A stretch of 6,787 nt of DNA from a bacterium (lineage in GTDB: Bacteria > Verrucomicrobiota > Verrucomicrobiae > Limisphaerales > J093), in contig JAKCAB010000851.1 of NCBI GenBank assembly GCA_021839785.1, forward strand, positions 1 to 6,787, given 5' to 3'. Shown here piece by piece: positions 1 to 6,689 of this stretch. The position numbers were made by a program, and so were the translations under genes. The notes under the pieces were generated by a model. That model searched no databases, had not been told where the DNA came from, and saw only the letters and a list, made by a program, of their open reading frames with translations. Positions within the stretch are counted from its first letter, which is position 1. The number at the start of each line of letters is the position of its first letter.

Positions 1-269
1 CCGGCAGGTGCGGAAAATCAGCGTCGAGAAAGGGAGCAGCGCGGTCTGAATGATCGCGTAGGCCAGGCAGGCGCCGCGCGGTCCATAAGCGCGACCCAAG
101 GTGGCCACGCCGAGGGCAGGTCCAGGAAGCGCTGCCCAAAGGCGAAATGCGCCTTGAGCCAGGCCACCCCCGCCACCATGACCACGGCACCGATCACGCC
201 GAGCGACACCACGCCATACCAGAGCATGGCGTAGAGTTGCGCTCTGCTGTCGATGGCAGAAGTCATCAT
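1..269 (-). pseudogene. Frameshifted membrane protein fragment, possibly polysaccharide-flippase-like (partial, runs off left edge)
   Basis: Reading leftwards from ATG at 269, the first frame gives MMTSAIDSRAQLYAML followed by a clear hydrophobic segment (WYGVVSLGVIGAVVMVAGVAWL), with G/C in most third codon positions, down to about position 130. That frame then turns into arginine- and tryptophan-rich sequence and stops at 18-20. A neighbouring frame takes over at about 120-135 and stays coding-like to the window edge: ALGVATLGRAYGPRGACLAY, then a second hydrophobic stretch ending FSTLIFRTCR. The switch equals one missing base or a -1 shift around the sequence ggacctgccctc. The YGxxGAxxAY pattern before a membrane helix resembles the last helices of Wzx/MATE-type polysaccharide flippases. 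Only about 90 residues are visible and a TGA lies about 10 codons upstream of the ATG, so this is either a decayed fragment or an assembly error in an N-terminal region. Family assignment is weak; the frame change itself is well supported by codon composition. Confidence 0.45.
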
Positions 270-597
270 AGCATTCGAACAGGAAACGAATCCTCATTTG
301 CGCCGGAAGGAGAGTCAAGCACCGCCCCCAGTCCTGGCTGGGTTCCACGGCCAATTCACGAATCGGTTGGGAAGTTTGGGCGGCAGGAGCCAAGGCAACG
401 GATGGCATAGCGGAGGGGCGCCGTTCGTCGTGGGCAAGAAATCGGTGGGGGTTGGGAGGCAGTTTTTCCGCGGGCGACGCCAGGGTGTCGCCAAGGGTTG
501 GCTCAGGCGCCGGAACCGGCTCCTCAGCCACAGGGCGTTGGTCCGGCGCACCTGGCCGCCGCAAGTTCGCCGGGCCGGGAGCCCTCGAAGACCAGGC
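270..597. other. Intergenic stretch without a convincing gene
   Basis: No frame on either strand here has both a plausible start and protein-like composition. One minus-strand frame is open throughout. It directly follows the TAG of the zinc-ribbon gene and reads as a proline/alanine/glutamate-rich sequence (for example VAEEPVPAPEPTLGD), with GTG at 531 or TTG at 564 as possible starts. Its third-position G/C is about two-thirds, near the background, so I do not call it a gene. A short perfect inverted repeat (gccgg-aa-ccggc) lies at about 509-520. The part nearest 270-300 is visibly AT-richer than its surroundings, as expected for a leader of the leftward gene. Confidence 0.4.
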
Positions 598-789
598 CTA
601 GTCGAAGTCCGAGCCGCTCATAAAGTAATGGCAGTTCGGGCAGACCCGCTTGCACTTGTGGTTCTGCAATTCGTGGCCGCATTGCGGGCACCAGCGCCAG
701 TATTCGCCAACGACGGGAGCGGATTCGGACGCATCCGCGGGCGGTTCCGTCGAGGACGGCGGTTGAGGTTGGTACGCGGTCGGCGGCAT
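598..789 (-). CDS. Small zinc-ribbon protein, uncharacterised
   Basis: This 63-residue protein begins with a proline/serine/glutamate-rich, probably disordered segment (residues 1-28). A compact metal-binding module follows: CPQC at 34-37, C46 in HKCKRVC, and CPNC at 50-53, ending in an acidic tail, SGSDFD (58-63). Two CxxC knuckles about 12 residues apart are the signature of a zinc ribbon, usually used for protein or nucleic-acid contacts; no catalytic domain accompanies it. The fifth cysteine (C46) sits between the knuckles and could be structural. I have the impression that similar short CPxCGHELxNxKCK proteins recur in PVC bacteria, but I cannot confirm this here. ATG at 789 is the only good start; a weak AGG lies about 9 nt before it. 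The gene diverges from the hydrolase across a 151-nt spacer. The function is unknown and no specific role is inferred. Confidence 0.75.
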   Translation of the reverse strand: MPPTAYQPQPPSSTEPPADASESAPVVGEYWRWCPQCGHELQNHKCKRVCPNCHYFMSGSDFD

Positions 790-845
790 ACGTGAAACCT
801 GTCCGACCGGCGACCGGACGCAAGTGCGGCGGGCGGCGGCGCAGC

Positions 846-866
846 GCGCGGGTTAGGCCCCCGCGC
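846..866. repeat. GC-rich inverted repeat in the divergent spacer
   Basis: A perfect 7-bp stem (gcgcggg at 846-852, cccgcgc at 860-866) encloses a 7-nt loop. It lies between the divergent zinc-ribbon and hydrolase genes, so it would be in the leader of one transcript or overlap a promoter. There is no U-tract, so it is not a typical terminator. GC-rich DNA produces such stems by chance fairly often. Confidence 0.3.
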
Positions 867-876
867 TCCCAGGCAT

Positions 877-891
877 CCGGCTTCGTGCCGG
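877..891. repeat. Short hairpin upstream of the hydrolase gene
   Basis: A perfect 5-bp stem (ccggc at 877-881, gccgg at 887-891) with loop ttcgt lies about 50 nt upstream of the hydrolase start and 10 nt after another hairpin. As a pair they may structure the 5' leader of the rightward transcript. The significance of the individual stem is low at this GC content. Confidence 0.25.
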
Positions 892-940
892 CAAGCTTGG
901 AAGCTCGCTTTCGGAAGGTCCTTTCTGCCACGTTGTGCGC

Positions 941-1855
941 ATGGCGACCTGGACGCGGAACCGGTGGAAGAAACTCCTCGGGTTGATTCTGTTGCCGGTC
1001 GTGTTGCTCGCGATGCTGCGCTGGTTCGAATGCCGCAATGTCTATCATCCCACCGCCACGCTGTGGGGCGAGCCGGGCGTCCTCGGCAAGCCCGTCGAGG
1101 AGGTCTGGCTCACGACCCGCGACGGCGTGCGGCTGAACGGCTGGTTTTTCCCGGCGGCTACGAATTCGCGGCGGCGCCACCTCGCGGTGCTCCACAGCCA
1201 CGGCAACGGCGGGAACATCAGCCATCGCGCGGACGTGGCCGAGACGTTGCTCGACGCTGGCGTGAACGTGCTGCTCTTCGACTACCGCGGATACGGTCGC
1301 AGCGCCGGGCGGCCGAGCGAGGAAGGCACCTATCGCGACGCCCAGGCGGCGTACGCGTGGCTGCGGGAGCACGGCTTCGCGCCGACAAACATCATCGCGT
1401 TCGGCGAATCGCTCGGCGGCGGCGTGGCCACGGAGCTGGCGCTGCGCGAGGCACTCGGCGGGTTGGTGCTTCAAAGCACGTTTACCAGCGTTCCGGACCT
1501 CGGCGCGGAATTATTCCCCTGGCTGCCGGTGCGCTGGCTGGCGAGCATCCATTACAACACCCGCGCCAAGTTGCCGCGCGTCCACGTCCCCGTTCTGTTC
1601 ATGCACAGCCGGGCGGACACGCTGATTCGTTTCCCGCACGCCGAGCGGAACTACGCCGCCGCCAATGAGCCCAAGCTGTTCCACGAAATCGCCGGCGACC
1701 ACAACGATTTTCTCGAAGCCGGGCGCGACGAATTCATCGCCGGCTTCGAGCGGTTCGTGAAAGGGCTGGAAGGCCAGCACTCACTTCAACGAACGGGCCA
1801 GGCCGCCAGGACAACCGGGGCAGCCTCAAACCCGAGTCCGCCAACGGCCCCGTGA
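941..1855 (+). CDS. Membrane-anchored alpha/beta hydrolase (BEM46/serine aminopeptidase S33-like)
   Basis: This is an alpha/beta-hydrolase-fold enzyme, probably an esterase, lipase or peptidase-like hydrolase of unknown substrate. Numbering from GTG 935, residues 11-31 form one hydrophobic helix after a basic N-terminus, so the catalytic domain is likely tethered to the cytoplasmic membrane. The fold markers appear in order: the oxyanion-region LHSHGNGGNISHR (86-98), FDYRGYGRSAG (115-125), the nucleophile elbow GESLGG with Ser159, the acid Asp228 in HSRADTL, and the catalytic His256 in AGDHNDF. The complete triad indicates an active enzyme. HGNxGNISHR followed by RGYGxSxG is typical of the BEM46-like group. 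Length (about 300 aa) fits the family. The last 26 residues are low-complexity (QRTGQAARTTGAASNPSPP) and lie outside the fold. ATG 941 is preferred over GTG 935, which would add two residues; a purine run, ggaagg, at 913-918 is too distant to be a strong ribosome binding site. No operon partner is evident. Confidence 0.9.
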   Translation: MATWTRNRWKKLLGLILLPVVLLAMLRWFECRNVYHPTATLWGEPGVLGKPVEEVWLTTRDGVRLNGWFFPAATNSRRRHLAVLHSHGNGGNISHRADVAETLLDAGVNVLLFDYRGYGRSAGRPSEEGTYRDAQAAYAWLREHGFAPTNIIAFGESLGGGVATELALREALGGLVLQSTFTSVPDLGAELFPWLPVRWLASIHYNTRAKLPRVHVPVLFMHSRADTLIRFPHAERNYAAANEPKLFHEIAGDHNDFLEAGRDEFIAGFERFVKGLEGQHSLQRTGQAARTTGAASNPSPPTAP

Positions 1856-1859
1856 CTTC

Positions 1860-2134
1860 CCGGCAAAACCGATGCTGGCCGGCGGCACTTAACCCTTGCG
1901 CCGGTGTAGTTGGGCCGTGAACAGGGCGCCCCAAGCCGGGTGATGTCCTGATTTCAAATGGGTGGCAGCACCGCCGCCACCAAATCAAGACACTACCCAA
2001 AGCCGGGCACATTGAGGACTGGGGGTTTCTCCGCGAGGTCCATCGGCCGCGCGACCGAAGCGATCTCAGGTGAGCCGACGCCAACATCGTTCGGCAGGCT
2101 CGGGGAGAATCCGGATGCACGGTCCCCCCGCACT
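1860..2134. repeat. Possible dispersed non-coding repeat block between convergent genes
   Basis: This 275-nt stretch lies between the hydrolase stop and the prepilin stop and has no plausible gene on the plus strand. On the minus strand a frame stays open from 2138 far into the hydrolase 3' end, but its product is rich in Arg, Ser, Pro, Cys and Trp and looks like translated non-coding DNA (for example GRWTSRRNPQSSMCPALG). The translated pattern is faintly familiar to me from intergenic sequences recurring in Verrucomicrobiota genomes, which is why I suggest a repeat. Only one copy is visible, so repetition cannot be shown here. Confidence 0.3.
1950..1986. repeat. Interrupted inverted repeat inside the 3' intergenic block
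   Basis: Arms gattt (1950-1954) and ggtggc (1961-1966) are complementary to the contiguous block gccacc-aaatc (1976-1986), with a 6-nt bulge (caaatg) in the left arm and a 9-nt loop. That gives 11 paired bases in a region downstream of two convergent genes. It could act as a transcription end or mRNA 3' stabiliser, or be the palindromic core of a repeat element; there is no adjacent T-tract. Confidence 0.35.
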
Positions 2135-3037
<903 letters not shown>

Positions 3038-3052
3038 AAGGTCAGTCGCTCT

Positions 3053-3075
3053 GGCCCGAGACCAAGTCCCGGGCC
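3053..3075 (-). promoter_or_regulatory. Hairpin in the 5' leader just upstream of the prepilin start
   Basis: On the minus strand ggcccg (3075-3070) pairs with cgggcc (3058-3053). The stem can extend by gga/tct, with one G-U pair, to about 9 bp around a 5-nt loop. It ends 15 nt before the ATG at 3037, close enough to influence ribosome access. A regulatory role is inference. Confidence 0.35.
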
Positions 3076-3092
3076 GGTTGCCCCGCCGCCGG

Positions 3093-3145
3093 CCTCCGAC
3101 CGCGACGCGCGCGGTCCGATTCCGTTCGGACGCGGTCGGCGGAGG
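3093..3145 (-). promoter_or_regulatory. Large composite hairpin in the prepilin leader
   Basis: An inner perfect 6-bp stem with a 6-nt loop (gtccga at 3114-3119, tcggac at 3126-3131) is nested inside an outer pairing of cctccgaccgcg (3093-3104) with cgcggtcggcggagg (3131-3145), which differs by one 3-nt insertion. The two pairings overlap by one base. The total is about 17 base pairs. It lies 56-108 nt upstream of the prepilin start and would fold in either transcript. It is not placed as a terminator, because it sits between two gene starts. Confidence 0.4.
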
Positions 3146-3211
3146 GTTTGGCTTGGTGACTGCCTGTTCTTTAACCCATCGGCGAGGTTTTTTCACGAGG
3201 AATCTGGCCTG

Positions 3212-3247
3212 CGCGCGCCGAATCGCTCGGTGCCGAGCTAGCGCGCG
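3212..3247. repeat. Nested dyad upstream of the oxidoreductase gene
   Basis: Outer arms cgcgcgc (3212-3218) and gcgcgcg (3241-3247) enclose inner arms gctcgg (3225-3230) and ccgagc (3233-3238) separated by only 2 nt. The inner arms form a near-palindrome that could be a protein-binding operator. The dyad sits about 100 nt upstream of the Gfo/Idh/MocA start, within the divergent promoter region. Chance occurrence is possible at this GC level. Confidence 0.3.
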
Positions 3248-3342
3248 GAGAGCCGCGTCGCGGGCTTCGAAGCGGCTTGGGAACAGGTGTTCGGAAACAC
3301 CCACGTATTGAGTTCCGGGCCGGGCGGGCGTATTCCTTGGCC

Positions 3343-4680
3343 ATGAACAACACCCGCGTACTGAGCCGCCGCGAGTTTCTCAAATCATCCGCCGCGGTCT
3401 TGGCCGTCCCGCTCGTCGCTTCCTCGACCGTCCTGGGCGCGAACAACCGCCTGAGCCTCGCCTCCATCGGCGCGGGCGGCCGGGCCGGCGACGACCTTGC
3501 GGGCTTGAGCAGCCAGGACATCGTCGCGCTCTGCGACGTGGACTGGGCGAACGCCGCCGGCGCCTTCAAGAAGTATCCAAAAGCGGCGCGCCACAAAGAT
3601 TTCCGCGTGATGCTCGAAAAGGAAAAGGGCATCGACGCCGTGCTGGTGGCCACGCCCGACCACATTCACGCGGTGGCGTCGATGGCCGCGATCAAGCACG
3701 GCAAGCCGGTCTATTGCGAGAAGCCGCTGACCCGGACGGTGTTCGAGGCGCGCGCGCTGGCGAAGGCGGCCCGCGCGGCCAAGGTCGCGACCCAGATGGG
3801 CAACCAGGGCATGGCTTTCGAGGGCAACCGGCTCATCAAGGAATGGCTCGCCGACGGCGCGATCGGCCCGGTGCGCGAAGTCCACGTCTGGTCCGACCGG
3901 CCCACGCACCGCGGTAAACTTCCGCTCTGGTGGCCGCAAGGCATCGAGCGGCCCACCGATACACCGCCGGTGCCGGCCACGCTGGACTGGGACCTCTGGC
4001 TCGGGCCCGCGCCGCTGCGGCCGTACCATCCGGCTTACGTGCCGTTCAAGTGGCGCGGCTGGTGGGATTTCGGCTCCGGCGGTTTGGGCGACATGGGCAT
4101 TCACAACCTCGCCCCGGTTTTCGACGCGTTGAAACTCGGGCCGCCCGTGAGCGTCTATGCCAGTTCGACGCCGGTCTTCAAGGAGACTGTGCCGGTCGCG
4201 TGCTCTGTGCATTACCAGTTCGCGGCCCGCGGCGAGCAACCGCCCGTGAAGCTGCACTGGTACGACGGCGGCATCCTGCCCGCGCGGCCGGACGAGTTGG
4301 AGCCCGACCGTGACCTCGATCCCGAAGACGGCATCATCTTCGTGGGCGACAAGGGCAAAATGCTGGTGGAAGGCTGGGGTGGCGAGCGCCCGCGCCTGAT
4401 CCCGGAGAAGCGCAACCAGGAATATCAGCGACCACCTAAAACGCTGCCGCGCTCGATCGGCCATTACGAGGAGTGGATTCGTGCCTGCAAAGAAGGCACG
4501 CCGACGGCGTCGAACTTCGACTTCGCCGGGCCGCTCACCGAGGCGGTGCTGCTGGGCAGCGTATGCGTCCACTTCGGCGGGCAGCGGCTGGAGTGGGATC
4601 CGGCCAATCTGAAAGTCACAAACGAGCCGGACGCGAACGCGCTGCTCCATTACCAGTACCGCCCTGGCTGGGAACTCTGA
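3343..4680 (+). CDS. Tat-exported Gfo/Idh/MocA family oxidoreductase
   Basis: This is a 445-residue NAD(P)-dependent dehydrogenase-fold protein, probably acting on sugars or sugar-like molecules in the envelope; the substrate cannot be told. Residues 8-14 (SRREFLK) are a twin-arginine motif followed by a hydrophobic stretch to about residue 33 (VLGA), so the folded protein is exported by Tat. The Rossmann fold follows: IGAGGRAG (42-49) binds the dinucleotide, CDVD at 64-67 ends strand 2, and VATPDHIHA spans 102-110. EKPLT (126-130) carries the family lysine, Lys127. The C-terminal domain contains a Trp-rich insertion (WLGPAPLRPYHPAY, WRGWWDFGSGGLGDMGIHNL) with Asp250 and His254 in the usual catalytic positions. 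This Trp-rich form is typical of PVC bacteria. GH109 glycosidases share this fold and cofactor, so a glycosidase activity is an alternative. ATG 3343 is chosen because it puts the Tat motif near the N-terminus; an in-frame ATG at 3277 would add 22 residues of no signal character. Confidence 0.93.
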   Translation: MNNTRVLSRREFLKSSAAVLAVPLVASSTVLGANNRLSLASIGAGGRAGDDLAGLSSQDIVALCDVDWANAAGAFKKYPKAARHKDFRVMLEKEKGIDAVLVATPDHIHAVASMAAIKHGKPVYCEKPLTRTVFEARALAKAARAAKVATQMGNQGMAFEGNRLIKEWLADGAIGPVREVHVWSDRPTHRGKLPLWWPQGIERPTDTPPVPATLDWDLWLGPAPLRPYHPAYVPFKWRGWWDFGSGGLGDMGIHNLAPVFDALKLGPPVSVYASSTPVFKETVPVACSVHYQFAARGEQPPVKLHWYDGGILPARPDELEPDRDLDPEDGIIFVGDKGKMLVEGWGGERPRLIPEKRNQEYQRPPKTLPRSIGHYEEWIRACKEGTPTASNFDFAGPLTEAVLLGSVCVHFGGQRLEWDPANLKVTNEPDANALLHYQYRPGWEL

Positions 4681-4852
4681 AACCGGTTCGCGCGCTCATT
4701 CGCCTGTTCGGTTCCGCGGAGTGGTCCACCGGTTTGGCTCTCGACTTCGACGCGGGGAGTTGGAAAATTTCGTGCGTGCCGCGCATTTCGGCCATTTCGC
4801 CGCCTTCTGCCGGCGCTTCGCGACCGGAGTTCCACCGCCTTCAAATTCTCCC

Positions 4853-6010
4853 ATGAGCCTGACCGCTTTTTCTTTTCCCACGCGCACCCTGTTTGGTCCG
4901 GGAGCACTCGCCGAATTGCCCGCGCATCTCGTGCGGCTTGGTGTGCGCCGGCCGCTGGTCGTCACCGATGCGGGGTTGCTCGCCACATCAGCCTTCAAGG
5001 CCCTGACCGAGACTCTGGGCGCCGCCGGCCAGGGGCGGGATTGGTTCTTGTACTCGGCCGTCCACCCGAATCCGATCGAGGGCGACGTCCGCGAGCCGGC
5101 CGCGCTTTTCCGCGAGGCCGGCTGCGACGGCGTGATCGCCATCGGCGGCGGCAGTCCGCTCGATGCGGGCAAGGCCGCGCGCCTGCTCGCGAAACGACCG
5201 GACTGCAATCTGGCCCGGTTCTATGACGAACCGGCCGACTGGTCCGGCCTCGCGCCGTTCATCGCCATCCCGACCACCGCCGGCACGGGCAGCGAAGTCG
5301 GCCGCAGCTCGGTCATCACGCTCGACGCGACGAAGCGGAAGGCGGTTCTCTTCCATCCCGAGTTGCTGGCGAAGCTGGTGATTCTAGATCCCAAACTCAC
5401 CGTGGGTCTGCCGCCCAAGTTGACCGCCGCCACGGGCGCGGATGCCTTGACTCACTGCATCGAGAGCTACACCTGCCCGGTGTTCCACCCGATGTGCGAC
5501 GGCATTGCGCTGGAAGGCATCCACCTGATCGTGGACGCGTTGCCGCGCGCATTCCGCGATGGCAACGACCTGGACGCCCGCGGCCGAATGCTGGTCGCGG
5601 CGGCAATGGGCGCGGTGGCATTCCAGAAGGACCTCGGCGTGGTGCATTCGCTGGCGCATCCGCTGTCCACGATTTGCGGGCTGCACCACGGCCTGGCCAA
5701 CGCGCTTTGCCTCGTGGCGGGGATGAAATTCTGCGCCGCGCGCAAGCCGGGGCTGTATCGCCGCGTCGGCCTCGCCTGCGGACTGGATGTCCTGAAGTGT
5801 TCCGCACCCGAAGCCGATCGGCGAACCATCGCGTTCCTCACCGAGTTCCTGGCGCGACTTGGCCTGAACACCAGGCTGCGCGACCACGGCGTCAAGCCTG
5901 AGCATTTGGACGCCCTCGTTACCCAAGCAGTCGAAGACCCGTGCCACAAGACCAACGTGGTGCCGGTCACAGCCGGGGACTTCCGCGGACTTTACCTCGA
6001 GGTCCTCTGA
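4853..6010 (+). CDS. Iron-containing (class III) alcohol dehydrogenase
   Basis: This is a 385-residue cytosolic enzyme of the family that interconverts alcohols and aldehydes or ketones with NAD(P) and a bound Fe2+ or Zn2+; its length is that of the family. The N-terminus (FSFPTRTLFGPGALAELP) is the usual opening strand. GGGSPLDAGKA (98-108) is the nucleotide-binding loop and IPTTAGTGSEV (139-149) the second conserved loop. By spacing to FucO-type enzymes, the metal ligands are Asp197 and His201 in GADALTHCIESY, His265 in VVHSLAHP, and His279 in LHHGLANA; all are present, as is the conserved His269. The C-terminal HKTNVVPVTAGDFRGLY corresponds to the family's NPRPVT region with a divergent NVVPVT. 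ATG 4853 has no ribosome binding site; an in-frame start at 4721 would add 44 residues of intergenic character. It lies 172 nt after the Gfo/Idh/MocA gene on the same strand, with no clear terminator between. The substrate is unknown. Confidence 0.95.
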   Translation: MSLTAFSFPTRTLFGPGALAELPAHLVRLGVRRPLVVTDAGLLATSAFKALTETLGAAGQGRDWFLYSAVHPNPIEGDVREPAALFREAGCDGVIAIGGGSPLDAGKAARLLAKRPDCNLARFYDEPADWSGLAPFIAIPTTAGTGSEVGRSSVITLDATKRKAVLFHPELLAKLVILDPKLTVGLPPKLTAATGADALTHCIESYTCPVFHPMCDGIALEGIHLIVDALPRAFRDGNDLDARGRMLVAAAMGAVAFQKDLGVVHSLAHPLSTICGLHHGLANALCLVAGMKFCAARKPGLYRRVGLACGLDVLKCSAPEADRRTIAFLTEFLARLGLNTRLRDHGVKPEHLDALVTQAVEDPCHKTNVVPVTAGDFRGLYLEVL

Positions 6011-6017
6011 CTCTCTG

Positions 6018-6037
6018 CCGCGGCGGAAATCCCGCGG
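6018..6037. terminator. Possible bidirectional hairpin between convergent genes
   Basis: ccgcgg at 6018-6023 pairs with ccgcgg at 6032-6037 around an 8-nt loop, in the 31-nt gap between the alcohol dehydrogenase stop and the response regulator stop. Position suits a shared terminator. The stem is only 6 bp and lacks a T-tract on either side, so intrinsic termination is uncertain. Confidence 0.3.
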
Positions 6038-6041
6038 GACG

Positions 6042-6686
6042 TTAGCGCAGAAACTTCGCCACCGCCTCGGCCTGCGAGTGGACCTGGAGCTTCTCGTAGA
6101 TGCGGCGCAGATAGGTTTGGACAGTCGTTACGCCAAGCTGCAACTCGGCGGCCACTTCCTTGATGCGCTTGCCCCGCGCGATGCCCTCCAACACCGCGAT
6201 CTCCCGCTGGCTCAGCGCGTCCTTCGAAGCGGAAGGGGCGTTCGCCCCGTGAAACGACTCCACCACGCGCCGCGCGATGACCGCCGACATCGGCGAACCG
6301 CCTTGCGCCACGAGTTGAATGCCTTCGAGGATTTCGGCCGGCGTGGCCACCTTCAACAGGTAACCTGCGGCCCCAGCGCGCAAGGCCGCGAACACCCGCT
6401 CGTTGTCTTCTTCGATCGTGAGCATGACCACTTGCGACGCCGGGCGGAGCCGCTTCAATTCTCGCGTGCACTCGATGCCCGACAACCCCGGCAGGTTGAT
6501 GTCCATCAGCACCACATCCGGCGCTGCCTTCGGGATTTCCCGCAACGCTTCCTCGCCTGTCGCATACATCCCCACGCACTCGAGGCCGGGCGTCAGATCG
6601 AAGATCGCGCGCAAGCCGCGGCGGAACGGGTGGTTGTCTTCCACGACCGCAAGCCGGATGGCACCGGCCGAATCAGGTGTCGCCAT
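6042..6686 (-). CDS. NarL/LuxR-type two-component response regulator
   Basis: The protein is 214 residues. Residues 10-126 form a receiver domain: the acidic pair Glu16-Asp17 in VVEDNH, the phosphoacceptor Asp62 in VLMDINLPG, Thr90 in MLT, and Lys112 in YLLK are all in place, so it should be phosphorylatable. After a linker (about 130-156), residues 157-214 form a GerE/LuxR-type helix-turn-helix DNA-binding domain (LSQREIAVLEGIARG, then VTTVQTYLRRIYEKLQV). Asp62 phosphorylation by the partner kinase should control dimerisation and transcription of unknown targets. ATG 6686 follows the histidine kinase stop by 3 nt. A good Shine-Dalgarno (aaggaa at 6701-6696) lies 9 nt before it, inside the kinase gene, which indicates translational coupling. 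The gene is convergent with the alcohol dehydrogenase, with 31 nt between the stops. Nothing in the sequence links its targets to the neighbouring metabolic genes. Confidence 0.95.
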   Translation of the reverse strand: MATPDSAGAIRLAVVEDNHPFRRGLRAIFDLTPGLECVGMYATGEEALREIPKAAPDVVLMDINLPGLSGIECTRELKRLRPASQVVMLTIEEDNERVFAALRAGAAGYLLKVATPAEILEGIQLVAQGGSPMSAVIARRVVESFHGANAPSASKDALSQREIAVLEGIARGKRIKEVAAELQLGVTTVQTYLRRIYEKLQVHSQAEAVAKFLR

Positions 6687-6689
6687 CTG

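Larger units (their letters stand above)
3038..3342. promoter_or_regulatory. Divergent intergenic region with several dyads
   Basis: This 305-nt region separates the start of the prepilin gene (leftward) from the start of the Gfo/Idh/MocA gene (rightward), so both promoters should lie in it. I cannot point to convincing -35/-10 boxes on either strand. It contains three separate dyads, listed individually, and a T6 run at 3188-3193. Neither start codon is preceded by a recognisable Shine-Dalgarno sequence. Confidence 0.5.

Noticed and set aside
253..795. 180-codon plus-strand frame over the left intergenic region
   Set aside because: The product is very Arg/Gly-rich without motifs, and the frame runs over the complement of the zinc-ribbon gene.
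524..1474. 316-codon minus-strand frame across the zinc-ribbon and hydrolase genes
   Set aside because: It overlaps two well-supported genes and has shadow-like composition rich in Arg, Ala, Glu and Gln.
3038..3304. N-terminal extension of the prepilin gene to an upstream ATG at 3304
   Set aside because: It is basic, low-complexity sequence translating hairpin-rich intergenic DNA and would bury the prepilin signal about 130 residues inside the protein.
3277..3342. Upstream start for the Gfo/Idh/MocA gene
   Set aside because: It would place the twin-arginine motif 22 residues deeper; ATG 3343 gives a normal Tat signal.
3385..4650. 421-codon open frame antisense to the Gfo/Idh/MocA gene
   Set aside because: The product is Arg/His/Val-rich with no recognisable domain, while the plus strand encodes a full conserved enzyme. 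Long antisense frames are common opposite GC-rich genes.
4680..4735. Inverted repeat aaaccggt / accggttt as a terminator of the oxidoreductase gene
   Set aside because: The loop is 40 nt, there is no T-tract, and aaccggtt is itself a palindrome, so a hairpin terminator is unlikely.
4721..4852. Upstream start for the alcohol dehydrogenase
   Set aside because: The extra 44 residues are unlike any family N-terminus; the conserved opening strand begins right after ATG 4853.
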